Origin: Vibrio sp. SCSIO 43136
Lineage (GTDB): Bacteria; Pseudomonadota; Gammaproteobacteria; Enterobacterales; Vibrionaceae
Assembly (NCBI RefSeq): GCF_023716565.1
Contig: NZ_CP071848.1
Span: 682,001-746,000 of the forward strand
DNA length: 64,000 nt
Direction: 5' to 3'
How positions within the stretch are numbered: the stretch's first letter is position 1; the number at the start of each line of letters is the position of its first letter. The notes beneath the pieces were generated by a model. That model was given only the letters and a program-made list of their open reading frames with translations, was not told the DNA's origin and ran no database searches. Shown piece after piece: positions 34,411 to 41,907 of this stretch. Made by a program: the position numbers and the translations under genes.

Positions 34411-36300
34411 ATGATGTTTTCAGACCGAAGAATAAGAACATCCGCAACTGCCTTAGTGATTGATCTGATCCTGACAGGGTTTCGGATCTTTTTGGCTTGG
34501 CTAACCGCCAGCGTAGCACTGACCGCCGACGCTCTGCATTCGTTTACTGACATGCTGGTCTCTTTTGCACTGCTGCTCAGCATGATCTACCGTTTCCGTC
34601 AGGAGAAATCTGGCTGCGAGAGGCGGATTCAGCGTGCGATCAAACTCGAAGCCATTGCCGTCATTTTGGTATCACTTCTTATCCTTGCGGTGCCATTTGA
34701 AATCTACCAACAGACTCAGAGTATGCAGTTCACCAATATCCAGAATGTTTGGTGGGGGGTGGCAGGCATCGGTGTGGTGATGTTGGTCCTGCTATTTATC
34801 GCTAAGCTCAAGATGCTGGTGGGCATAGAAACGGACTCAGAAGCACTCAAAGCCGATAGTCAGCATACAAAAGTCGACTTGATGACTTCTGCAGCGGTGA
34901 TGCTCTCACTGGTGGGTTCGCTGGTGGGGATTAATATCGATGAATATGTCGCACTCTTGATTGCTGTGATGATCATGGCGGCAGGTGCTGAGCTTCTGAT
35001 AAGCGGCATTCGCTCTCTAACTGGTCATGACAGTAGTGAGGTTTCATTATGGGATTGGTGCTACCGTCGCCTCATCGTTGCGCTTCCTCGCATCCCACTC
35101 AAGGCGATTATTGATGGCATGTTTGGCGTTATCGGTAAGGTGTGGAAGCCTACAATTACCGTGCTATTTCTGGTCTACCTTAGCTCTGGCATTACTACGG
35201 TACCTCAAGGCTTTGTTGGGGTTCAGAGCCGCTTTGGCAAAATCATAGAGCAAGATATCGAGCCGGGTTTAGTGTTAGCGTTGCCTGCACCAATAGAAAA
35301 GGTGGAGCTGGTGCCATCAGGACGACTTTACTCGCTCCGCATTGGCGGCAAGAATTCGTTTTTGCGTCCAGCTTATGGTTCAAAGTTATGGCACTCGGTT
35401 AAGCAGAGCCAACTTAGCCGCGAAGATGCCGACTATTTGCTGACGGGCGATGAAAAACTGATGTTCTTAACTGCTGATGTGCAGTACCGAATCAGTGAGC
35501 CAAGTGCTGAACTGACACGCTTTAGCAGCATTGAAAACCTTCTTAGCAATCTAGCTAACGCAGTATTGATCAGTAGCAGTACCAAACAGGGTTTTAACCA
35601 ACTGCAAGAGTATGGATTTAACCGCTATGCCGAAGCGCTTGAACTCAGCATTGCGAAAGAAGTTCAACTGTTTGATCTTCCAGTAGATATTGTCTCAGTC
35701 AATGTTCAGCAAATTGAGCCGCCTGCCTACCTTGTTGCTCAATACCGTGATGCGCTCGATGCGTTTCAAGAGAGCCACACTCTGGTTAATCAAGCCAATG
35801 CTTGGAGCTTGACGGAAATCCCTAAGGCGCGAGCGGAGCACTTCCAAGTCAAGGCTGATGCCAAGGCTCAAGCGAGCAAGCGCATTTACTCGGTAGAGGG
35901 CGAAACAGGCCGCTTTCAACAGGTAGGAAAGATCTACAAAAGATCACCTGAGGCGTACCGCTTCAATCAACAGGTTGAGATTGCCGAGAACGCCTTAAGC
36001 GGTAAGCCATTTACTGTGGTAGACCCGGCGTTCAGCAGCTTAGATTTCCGCATCTGGGGCAACAATCTAGCAATGCCTGCGCTTACCACCGTGGAATCAG
36101 GTTCTTCGAGCACAGAAAGTGAGGCGTTACTTTCAGGCTTTGAGCAGAGCATACCTGTGACCACAAGCCAAAACCGCACAGAAACAACCACCGCTTCCGG
36201 TTATAGCCCTTACGAGGGGCTGAGTGAAGGGGAGCGCAGCTTAGATGCTGAGCAGCGTGATTTGTTAAATAAACTACGAGTATTTAGTTCAGGTCGATAA
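34411..36300 (+). CDS. fusion of a CDF metal-transporter domain and an HflK-like SPFH domain
   Basis: The 629-residue protein begins with six membrane helices (about 13-31, 34-58, 80-98, 114-134, 157-174, 177-198) of the cation-diffusion-facilitator type. The metal-site ligands are present as HxxxD in helix 2 (His43, Asp47; DALHSFTD) and HxxxD in helix 5 (His152, Asp156; ADSQHTKVD). The CDF C-terminal cytoplasmic domain is absent. Instead a seventh helix (about 247-264) leads into an SPFH/band-7 domain of HflK type (GITTVPQGFVGVQSRFGKIIEQDIEPGL) with the later HflK-like region IEPPAYLVAQYRDALDAFQ. The tail is Ser/Thr-rich. Two further SPFH genes follow immediately. A metal-transport role is inferred from the ligands only. 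Confidence 0.85.
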   Translation: MMFSDRRIRTSATALVIDLILTGFRIFLAWLTASVALTADALHSFTDMLVSFALLLSMIYRFRQEKSGCERRIQRAIKLEAIAVILVSLLILAVPFEIYQQTQSMQFTNIQNVWWGVAGIGVVMLVLLFIAKLKMLVGIETDSEALKADSQHTKVDLMTSAAVMLSLVGSLVGINIDEYVALLIAVMIMAAGAELLISGIRSLTGHDSSEVSLWDWCYRRLIVALPRIPLKAIIDGMFGVIGKVWKPTITVLFLVYLSSGITTVPQGFVGVQSRFGKIIEQDIEPGLVLALPAPIEKVELVPSGRLYSLRIGGKNSFLRPAYGSKLWHSVKQSQLSREDADYLLTGDEKLMFLTADVQYRISEPSAELTRFSSIENLLSNLANAVLISSSTKQGFNQLQEYGFNRYAEALELSIAKEVQLFDLPVDIVSVNVQQIEPPAYLVAQYRDALDAFQESHTLVNQANAWSLTEIPKARAEHFQVKADAKAQASKRIYSVEGETGRFQQVGKIYKRSPEAYRFNQQVEIAENALSGKPFTVVDPAFSSLDFRIWGNNLAMPALTTVESGSSSTESEALLSGFEQSIPVTTSQNRTETTTASGYSPYEGLSEGERSLDAEQRDLLNKLRVFSSGR

Positions 36301-36302
36301 CC

Positions 36303-37220
36303 ATGAAGAATCAAGCACAGAAGTTCAAAATTTGGTGGGTAGTCGCTGCACTGCTCTCTATTTATGTTGCAGTGACCTGCTTTGTGTCAGTCAAAGAGTC
36401 TGAGTTTGCGGTGATCACCCAGTTTGGTAAGCCGGTAAAAACGGTTTCTGAGGCGGGCGCAGTGGTTAAACTGCCAAATCCAGTACAGGCAGTCACTCGT
36501 CTTGAAAAGCGTGTACAGATGCTGAGCTTAGAGCCTGCGGAATACAGCACTCGCGACCGTCGTAATGTGGTGGTCGATAACTATGTGGTGTGGCGTATTG
36601 TTGAGCCTATCACCTACCTAACCAGTGTGCGTACAACCGAGATCGCTGAGCAGCGTCTCAACACCATTACTAACTCAGAGATTGGTTCTATGCTGGCTTC
36701 TTACCAACTCGGGCAAATCCTAAACGTCGACAGTGAAGAGAACCATCTCGACCAACTGTTTAAGCAAGTATCAGAAAATGTCAATCAAGTCAGCCAGAAA
36801 GAGCTAGGGATTGAAGTGCTTGCCGTCCGTGCGGTCAAGTTTGGTTACTCGCCACGCAACCTTAAATCTATCTATGACCGCATGAGTTCAGAGTGGGAGC
36901 GCCTGTCGAAGAAGTACCGTGCTGAGGGACGAGAGCAAGCCGAGAAGATCCGTGCTCAAACTGAGCAAGAAATCGTTGAGCTTAAATCACAAGCGTACCG
37001 CGATAGCCAGATCATCAAGGGCAAAAGTGAAGCTAAGGCGGCGCAGCTATATAGCCAAGCGTTTGAGTCGAATCGAGAGTTCTTTGAATTTGTGCGAACC
37101 ATGGAAGCGTATAAGGCCGTATTTGGCAACAACACTCAGTTGATCCTGCCATCAGACTCTAGTCTGTTTAAGATGCTGGTCGAGCCAGAGTTTGAATCAA
37201 ACCGTGGTGAGGGCGAGTAA
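36303..37220 (+). CDS. HflC-like SPFH protein
   Basis: A 305-residue SPFH/band-7 protein with an N-terminal membrane helix (WWVVAALLSIYVAVTCFVSV) and a band-7 domain starting KESEFAVITQFGKPVKTV. A long charged helix ends in LKSQAYRDSQIIKGKSEAKAAQLYSQAFESNREFFEFVRTMEAYK, which follows HflC closely, including the C-terminal LILPSDSSLFKML. E. coli HflC has 334 residues. It starts two bases after the CDF-SPFH stop and its stop overlaps the next start (TAATG), so the three genes are strictly coupled. In E. coli HflK and HflC form a cage around the FtsH protease, and a similar hetero-oligomer is inferred here. Confidence 0.88.
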   Translation: MKNQAQKFKIWWVVAALLSIYVAVTCFVSVKESEFAVITQFGKPVKTVSEAGAVVKLPNPVQAVTRLEKRVQMLSLEPAEYSTRDRRNVVVDNYVVWRIVEPITYLTSVRTTEIAEQRLNTITNSEIGSMLASYQLGQILNVDSEENHLDQLFKQVSENVNQVSQKELGIEVLAVRAVKFGYSPRNLKSIYDRMSSEWERLSKKYRAEGREQAEKIRAQTEQEIVELKSQAYRDSQIIKGKSEAKAAQLYSQAFESNREFFEFVRTMEAYKAVFGNNTQLILPSDSSLFKMLVEPEFESNRGEGE

Positions 37221-38113
37221 TGAGCTGGTGGAATGATGTTCAGCGAGTTAGCTTGCAGATATTTGTCCGTTTGCGCTGGCTGATGTTAATCGCTGTAATC
37301 GCTTTGTATGCCGTCAGCGGGTTTTACTCGGTTGATTCCGATCAGCGTGCAGTCGTGAGTCGTTTTGGCAAGGTAACCGATCATAATGTGCTACCGGGCA
37401 TGCACTATCGCCTACCTTGGCCGTTTGAGAGTGTGGAGACACTTTCAGCAGTCGAGCTGCGCTCGGTAAATATCGACTTCTCTAAAGAAATGGATAGCTC
37501 CATTGTTGGCCGTGAGCTAACCACAGGGAAAGGGGACTTGATAGAGCTGGCGTTACAGGTGCAATACAGTATCCCGAGCCCTGGCAAATTCTTGACGCAA
37601 TCTATGGATGCGGAGTCTATCTTACGCAATATCGCTAAGGCGCAAGCGGTGACTTATGTTAGCCAGCGAGAGTTAGACAGCTTACTCACCACAGGAAGAA
37701 CGAACTTTCAGCGTTGGATGAAGCAAGCCTTGCAGCAAGAGCTGGACTTATTTGATTCAGGGATCTTGGTAACCAATGTGATGCTGAATCGCCTTGAAAC
37801 TCCCAAGGTGATCAAAAAGGCCTACGATGACGTTCAAATGGCTCCGGCAGTGAAAGAAAAGCTAATCCAAGATGCCTTGGGTGAGCGTGAAATCAAGTTG
37901 GCGCAGGCACGCAGTGAGGTGGTTAAAAGTACTAAACGGGTTGAGGCTGAGGCCAAGGCTCGTGTAACCAATACTGAGGGGGAGGTAGAGCGCCTTAATA
38001 CTCTAATTGCGAGTCTCGAGAGTGAGCCGGAACTGACTAAGAAGCGCTTGTATCTAGAGACACTTAAAGAGGTTTTGGAGAAAGCTCAGGTGCGATTTGT
38101 GAATCAGGATTAG
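37220..38113 (+). CDS. HflK-like SPFH protein
   Basis: The 297-residue protein has an N-terminal helix (about 19-35), then the HflK-type SPFH domain (YSVDSDQRAVVSRFGKVTDHNVLPGMHYRLPWPFESVE). The downstream helix contains TPKVIKKAYDDVQMAPAVKEKLIQDALGEREIKLAQARSEVV and ends KKRLYLETLKEVLEKAQ, as in HflK. It lacks the Gly-rich N-terminal tail of E. coli HflK. It is the third and last gene of the SPFH operon, starting on the stop of the HflC-like gene (TAATG). These are paralogues of, not replacements for, the canonical hflK-hflC, which in gammaproteobacteria sit beside hflX. Confidence 0.87.
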   Translation: MSWWNDVQRVSLQIFVRLRWLMLIAVIALYAVSGFYSVDSDQRAVVSRFGKVTDHNVLPGMHYRLPWPFESVETLSAVELRSVNIDFSKEMDSSIVGRELTTGKGDLIELALQVQYSIPSPGKFLTQSMDAESILRNIAKAQAVTYVSQRELDSLLTTGRTNFQRWMKQALQQELDLFDSGILVTNVMLNRLETPKVIKKAYDDVQMAPAVKEKLIQDALGEREIKLAQARSEVVKSTKRVEAEAKARVTNTEGEVERLNTLIASLESEPELTKKRLYLETLKEVLEKAQVRFVNQD

Positions 38114-38174
38114 TCGTTAATACAAATACTATAGGGCATCTCACTAGTTTTAATTGCTGTGCATTGATTGTCGA

Positions 38175-38204
38175 TTGAACATGTAGGTAGTCATGATTTA
38201 TAAA
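38175..38204 (+). promoter_or_regulatory. promoter for the coiled-coil/zinc-finger gene
   Basis: TTGAAC and TATAAA with an 18-bp spacer lie 65 bp before the start codon, so this gene can be transcribed apart from the SPFH operon. No terminator is seen between them. Confidence 0.5.
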
Positions 38205-38268
38205 TAATATATGGTACCATGTCGTATCTTTACTCAAGCAAATGTTACAACAAATTTAGGTTCTCTTT

Positions 38269-39189
38269 ATGCAAGATATAGAATTTTTGGTCATAAGCAT
38301 TCTTTCGATAGTTACTATTTTTTCTTTGATTAAGCTAAAAGGTGCTTCTAGAAAGGCTAAAGATATAAACGAAAAGTACAATATTTTACTTAACTCGACT
38401 GACAGCTTGAGTAAAGATCTGACGAAATGCAATAAGCAGTTCGAAGTATACGAGAAAAGAGTATTAAAGCTAAGCGAAGAGCTGCAAAGCCAAAAAGAGA
38501 ACGCTAGAGTTATATTGAATAGCGAAGCTGAGCTAAAGTCTTATTATGAGGAACAGATACACCAACTTAGTGATAAAGTTAGACGTAATGAGAATCGAGT
38601 CAAGAATGCAGTTCGATGTTACGAAGATCTAAAGCAGCTAATAGATAACGCAAGATTTCGCCTGATGAGTAGAGGCGCATTTGGTGTAGAGCTATCTAGT
38701 ACTTTTGAACGTCGTTTCATTTGTTATTGTTGTGGTGGAAGCGGGGTCGTATCTTTAATTGCTGGTGGCTCAAACAAAATCGATAAGAATCTTATGTGCG
38801 AACATTGTAATGGTTCAGGGGTTGAACCTACGGCTTCAATTGCAGTTCCAAGCACTGGTGAGAGAGTAGCTATTCAGGATGTCTATAAAGGATTTTTATC
38901 TCGGGGCATGACCGACAACTTCAATACCATGGGTTTGGGTAGCCGCGGTTACGAATGGGCATTATTTGGTATTGTCGTTAAGTATGTAGCGGAGAAGAAC
39001 AAGTTTACTTTTTACAACTCAATGGGAGATTCAATATCTATTGCCATTCCAGAGCAGGATGATTGCCCCCACCAAAGTATCAGCAATTATTTGGGGCGGT
39101 ATATAGACTATGTAAGGCATACTTCAGGAGAGTATGAAGAGCTCAATAGTCAATACTGTGTCCTTGATATCAGAGTATCACAATTATAG
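38269..39189 (+). CDS. membrane-anchored coiled-coil protein with CxxCxGxG zinc finger
   Basis: No family is recognised. The 306 residues have one N-terminal membrane helix (about 5-21), a coiled coil (about 25-125) and a zinc-finger unit of two DnaJ-like CxxCxGxG motifs (CYCCGGSG near 152 and CEHCNGSG near 177). A C-terminal domain of about 120 residues follows with no motif I can name. DnaJ proteins have four such motifs and a J domain, and neither is complete here. The gene is visibly more A/T-rich than its neighbours, with codons such as ATA and TTA common, which suggests horizontal origin. Confidence 0.65.
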   Translation: MQDIEFLVISILSIVTIFSLIKLKGASRKAKDINEKYNILLNSTDSLSKDLTKCNKQFEVYEKRVLKLSEELQSQKENARVILNSEAELKSYYEEQIHQLSDKVRRNENRVKNAVRCYEDLKQLIDNARFRLMSRGAFGVELSSTFERRFICYCCGGSGVVSLIAGGSNKIDKNLMCEHCNGSGVEPTASIAVPSTGERVAIQDVYKGFLSRGMTDNFNTMGLGSRGYEWALFGIVVKYVAEKNKFTFYNSMGDSISIAIPEQDDCPHQSISNYLGRYIDYVRHTSGEYEELNSQYCVLDIRVSQL

Positions 39190-39307
39190 TTTACCGATCC
39201 TCAAACACTAAAGTGTTGAGTAACAAAGCTATTTCGAACTTTTGTATTAAAAAATAGACGACCTATTCTTACAGTAAGCACAGACCAATTAACTTAATGC
39301 TATCTCA

Positions 39308-39340
39308 AAGCGCTAGACAGAAATTCAGTCTAGCGCTTTT
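39308..39340. terminator. bidirectional terminator
   Basis: AAAGCGCTAGAC and GTCTAGCGCTTT form a perfect stem around AGAAATTCA, serving the zinc-finger gene on the plus strand and the HxlR gene on the minus strand. Confidence 0.75.
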
Positions 39341-39362
39341 GGGTTCGAGTCAGGGATAGCTA

Positions 39363-39743
39363 CTAGCTTCTCGCATCATAGGCTTGGCGAGCGTGCTCAA
39401 TATCTTGTCTGTGATTATCAGCCCATTGGACTAACTGAAACAGGGGCTTAACCAGATCTTGTCCCATCTCTGTTAGGCAATACTCCACTTTTACCGGCAC
39501 TTCTGCGTAAACGGTTCGATTAACGTAACCTTCTCGCTCCAAATCTCTTAAGGTTTGGGTCAGCATCCGCTGTGAAATTCCTTCGATACGAGATTTAAGT
39601 GAGTTAAATCGGTCGGCACCATCAACCAGTGCAAACAAGATCAGCAATGACCACTTGTCACCAATTTGTGAGACCACGTTGCGAACGGCGCAGCCTTCGT
39701 TATTGTGAAATACTCTTCTTTCCATATTCGCTTGTGCAGTCAT
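39363..39743 (-). CDS. HxlR-family transcriptional regulator
   Basis: A 126-residue winged-helix regulator of the HxlR/MarR-like type: KWSLLILFALVDGADRFNSLKSRIEGISQRMLTQTLRDLEREGYVNR. A cysteine near the N-terminus (NEGCAVRNVVSQIGDKW) is typical and is used for redox or aldehyde sensing in several relatives. It is divergent from the secreted NTF2-like gene, its probable target. Confidence 0.9.
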   Translation of the reverse strand: MTAQANMERRVFHNNEGCAVRNVVSQIGDKWSLLILFALVDGADRFNSLKSRIEGISQRMLTQTLRDLEREGYVNRTVYAEVPVKVEYCLTEMGQDLVKPLFQLVQWADNHRQDIEHARQAYDARS

Positions 39744-39798
39744 TTAGCACACCTTCTCAATGTTATTAGCACGACTTTCTTCATCTTTTTACCATGCA

Positions 39799-39887
39799 TA
39801 GGTTACCAAAATGTGCCTAGCGCAGACAAAAGTGCCTTCTTGTTATGTAGGTTACTATTAATTACCATGGTTATCAATGTATACCTA
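39799..39887. promoter_or_regulatory. repeat motifs in the HxlR / NTF2-like divergent region
   Basis: TAGGTTAC occurs at 39799-39806 and 39848-39855, and the near-inverse GTATACCTA lies at 39879-39887. They may be HxlR binding half-sites between the divergent genes. Confidence 0.35.
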
Positions 39888-39915
39888 AATAGATAAAGTG
39901 AACTAGGAGATACCC

Positions 39916-40458
39916 ATGTTAAAACAAATGACCACAATGATTTTTTTGCTCGTGAGCACAATCACTTATGCGACCGCATCAGACAAGCTTGTGATTGATT
40001 TGGAGAATTTACAGAAACCAAACTGGAGTGAGCAAGAGCGTCAAAACGCAGTGATAATCACCGATTTTGTGCAAAACCTCATGAATAACCATAATTTCGA
40101 TTATGTACTGGAACATTACAACGATAGTGCATATGTACAGCACAACCGTAACTTGCCAGATCAAGTGACAGGTTTGGTGGGATTCTTACGTGAGTTTGTC
40201 GAAGAGTATCCAGATTACACTTACGATGTTAAGCATATCTATGTGGATGGCGATTACGTGATTTTCCATTCGCACGCAACACTCGAGAAAGAAGATCGAG
40301 GCAATGACCAAAAAGGGATGAACATTATTGATAAGTGGCGTGTAGAAGATGGCCGCATCGTTGAGCACTGGGACTCAATTCAAGCACTGGATTTTTCGAT
40401 GCGTGTGTACTCTTTGATCAGTGGTGGTGACATTCAAAACGCAAATGGGGTGTTCTAA
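39916..40458 (+). CDS. secreted NTF2/SnoaL-like protein
   Basis: The 180 residues start with a signal peptide (MTTMIFLLVSTITYATA), then a SnoaL/NTF2-like fold: NFDYVLEHYNDSAYVQHNRNLPDQVTGLVGFLREF, YVDGDYVIFHSHATL and NIIDKWRVEDGRIVEHWDSIQ. Such predicted polyketide-cyclase-like proteins are often paired with HxlR regulators and quinone or aldehyde stress. The exact reaction is unknown. A good TAGGAGA ribosome site precedes the ATG. Confidence 0.8.
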   Translation: MLKQMTTMIFLLVSTITYATASDKLVIDLENLQKPNWSEQERQNAVIITDFVQNLMNNHNFDYVLEHYNDSAYVQHNRNLPDQVTGLVGFLREFVEEYPDYTYDVKHIYVDGDYVIFHSHATLEKEDRGNDQKGMNIIDKWRVEDGRIVEHWDSIQALDFSMRVYSLISGGDIQNANGVF

Positions 40459-40474
40459 CGCCACAGAATCCACA

Positions 40475-40512
40475 AAAAACGCCTGATAGCTAGGCTATCA
40501 GGCGTTTTTTAT
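40475..40512. terminator. bidirectional terminator before map
   Basis: AAACGCCTGATAG and CTATCAGGCGTTT form a perfect stem with a CTAGG-like loop flanked by A and T runs, serving both the NTF2-like gene and map. Confidence 0.85.
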
Positions 40513-40538
40513 TCGGTGTTTTTTAGCGCTTTAATAAA

Positions 40539-41414
40539 TTAGTTCTTCATTAAGCGCGGAATGCTTTCTTCAGAGCGATGAGTCAGCACTTCACAACCAT
40601 CTTTCGTTACTAGAATGGTGTGCTCCCACTGAGCCGAGTTTTTACCGTCACCAGTGTAAACAGTCCAGTCATCTTCTGTGTCGATGGCACAGCCAAACTT
40701 ACCTGCATTGATCATCGGTTCGATAGTGAAGATCATGCCTTCAGCCAACTTACGCTTGTCCATGTTTTTGTAATGAACAACTTGTGGTTCTTCATGGAAC
40801 TCATATCCGATACCGTGGCCACAGAAGTCCTTCACGATTGAGTACTTCATGCGAGGATTTTTCTTGTTGTTGTCCTTGATGAATTTATCGATGGCAGTAC
40901 CGATGTCACCCACGGTTGCACCAGGCTTCACTTTACGCATGCCTACGTATAGTGCTTCTTGAGTGACGGTAGCAAGGCGTTTATCTGCTGGGCTAACTTC
41001 ACCCACGTAGAACATTTTAGAGGTATCACCGTGATAGCCTTTTGGACGAACACTTAGGTCGGCATCCTTGTCATCAGGAATGATTACCGTGATATCGATG
41101 TTCACCATGTCGCCATCTTTAAGTACCGCTGGCTTGATCTGGCCTGCTGTACCCATCTTATCTTCTGTATCTGGTATACCGTGACAAACTATATGGTTGA
41201 TAGAAGTACAGATAGATTTCGGGAAACCGTGGTAATCAAGAGGTGCTGGGTAAGCGCCGTGTTCGGTGATGTATTCGTGACAGATACGGTCTAGCTCTTC
41301 CGTTGTCACACCCGCTTTCACGTGTGCGCCGATCATATCTAGCACGTCAGCAGCCAATTTGCCTGCAACACGCATCTTTTCAATTTCTGCAGCGTTTTTG
41401 ATTTTGATAGACAT
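40539..41414 (-). CDS. map: methionine aminopeptidase, type I
   Basis: Map removes the initiator methionine from new proteins. The metal ligands are in VNIDITV, YHGDTSKMF, CGHGIGYEFHEEPQV, TIEPMIN and QWEHTILV. At 291 residues it is about 27 longer than the E. coli enzyme (264). Extra residues lie in two loops before the first metal ligands (EDKMGTAGQIKPAV and IPDDKDADLSVRPKG). The gene is divergent from rpsB, as in E. coli. In E. coli glnD follows it directly, but here an insertion intervenes. Confidence 0.96.
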   Translation of the reverse strand: MSIKIKNAAEIEKMRVAGKLAADVLDMIGAHVKAGVTTEELDRICHEYITEHGAYPAPLDYHGFPKSICTSINHIVCHGIPDTEDKMGTAGQIKPAVLKDGDMVNIDITVIIPDDKDADLSVRPKGYHGDTSKMFYVGEVSPADKRLATVTQEALYVGMRKVKPGATVGDIGTAIDKFIKDNNKKNPRMKYSIVKDFCGHGIGYEFHEEPQVVHYKNMDKRKLAEGMIFTIEPMINAGKFGCAIDTEDDWTVYTGDGKNSAQWEHTILVTKDGCEVLTHRSEESIPRLMKN

Positions 41415-41494
41415 TTACTTTCTCAGTCTCTTGATAGTTAGCGGGGTATTTTATCAGTGAGGGTGCAATAGCGCAAAGGGAAGGGGAGGATAGG

Positions 41495-41681
41495 CGGTAA
41501 ACGGCTCGCTTGCGCTTACGGACGTTGAACTAACGGCCGCTTTGCTTAACGGAAGAATGCTCGTATCTTGACAATCGCTATTCCGAGGCCATGATGCTTA
41601 GCCGTTAGCCGTTAGCCGTTAGCCGTTAGCCGTTAGCCGTTAGCCGTTAGCCGTTAGCCGTTAGCCGTTAGCCGTCAGCCG
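41495..41681. repeat. heptamer repeat cluster C upstream of rpsB
   Basis: The left part (41495-41552) has GGTAAACGG, CGCTTACGG and GCTTAACGG. The right part (41598-41681) is an 84-bp tandem array with eleven perfect TTAGCCG units and a final TCAGCCG. The array ends about 40 bp before the -10 box of rpsB. Confidence 0.95.
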
Positions 41682-41719
41682 TTCACTGTAAATTTCCCTA
41701 GCCAAACCCACCCATTTCA

Positions 41720-41735
41720 TGGTATAAAGCGCGCC
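41720..41735 (+). promoter_or_regulatory. rpsB promoter (extended -10, stringent-type discriminator)
   Basis: TGG-TATAAA followed directly by GCGCGCC resembles ribosomal-protein promoters with a G/C-rich discriminator that respond to ppGpp. A transcript would start near 41736. Confidence 0.55.
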
Positions 41736-41907
41736 GTAATCAAGTTCCGTTCTCTCCAATTGGCGATGCGGTGTTTGCATTACACTTACTTAATTTTAAA
41801 TCCACACACATACCGACACATGATCCGGGGTGCTCGCTTACTTCAGTGAAGAGGCAGAGTCGGACGCATGGGGTATGTGGAGGCCTAACCCCATAGAGGA
41901 ATCTATC
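41736..41907 (+). ncRNA. rpsB leader (S2 autoregulatory element)
   Basis: The roughly 170-nt leader ends with GGGTATGTGG...CCTAACCCCATAGAGGA just before the ATG. That layout, with GGATGTGG and CCCCACAGAGGA-like blocks, is the same as in the E. coli rpsB leader, which binds protein S2 for autogenous control of rpsB-tsf. Confidence 0.6.

Noticed and set aside
34411-38113. The canonical hflK-hflC operon
   Set aside because: There are three genes instead of two, the first carries a transporter domain, and the neighbours (hflX, purA) expected for hflKC are absent.
38269-39189. DnaJ chaperone
   Set aside because: There is no J domain and only two of the four CxxCxGxG motifs, so the likeness is limited to the zinc-finger unit.
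31302-40458. Prophage or integrative element in the glnD-map gap
   Set aside because: No integrase, phage structural gene, tRNA end or direct-repeat boundary was found.
41598-41681. Heptamer array as a CRISPR or telomere-like sequence
   Set aside because: The units are directly abutting 7-mers without spacers, and the chromosome context is internal.
41830-41907. Longer rpsB protein from 41830
   Set aside because: This segment is the structured S2 leader RNA; the ATG at 41908 has the ribosome site and the conserved start [10 protein letters not shown].
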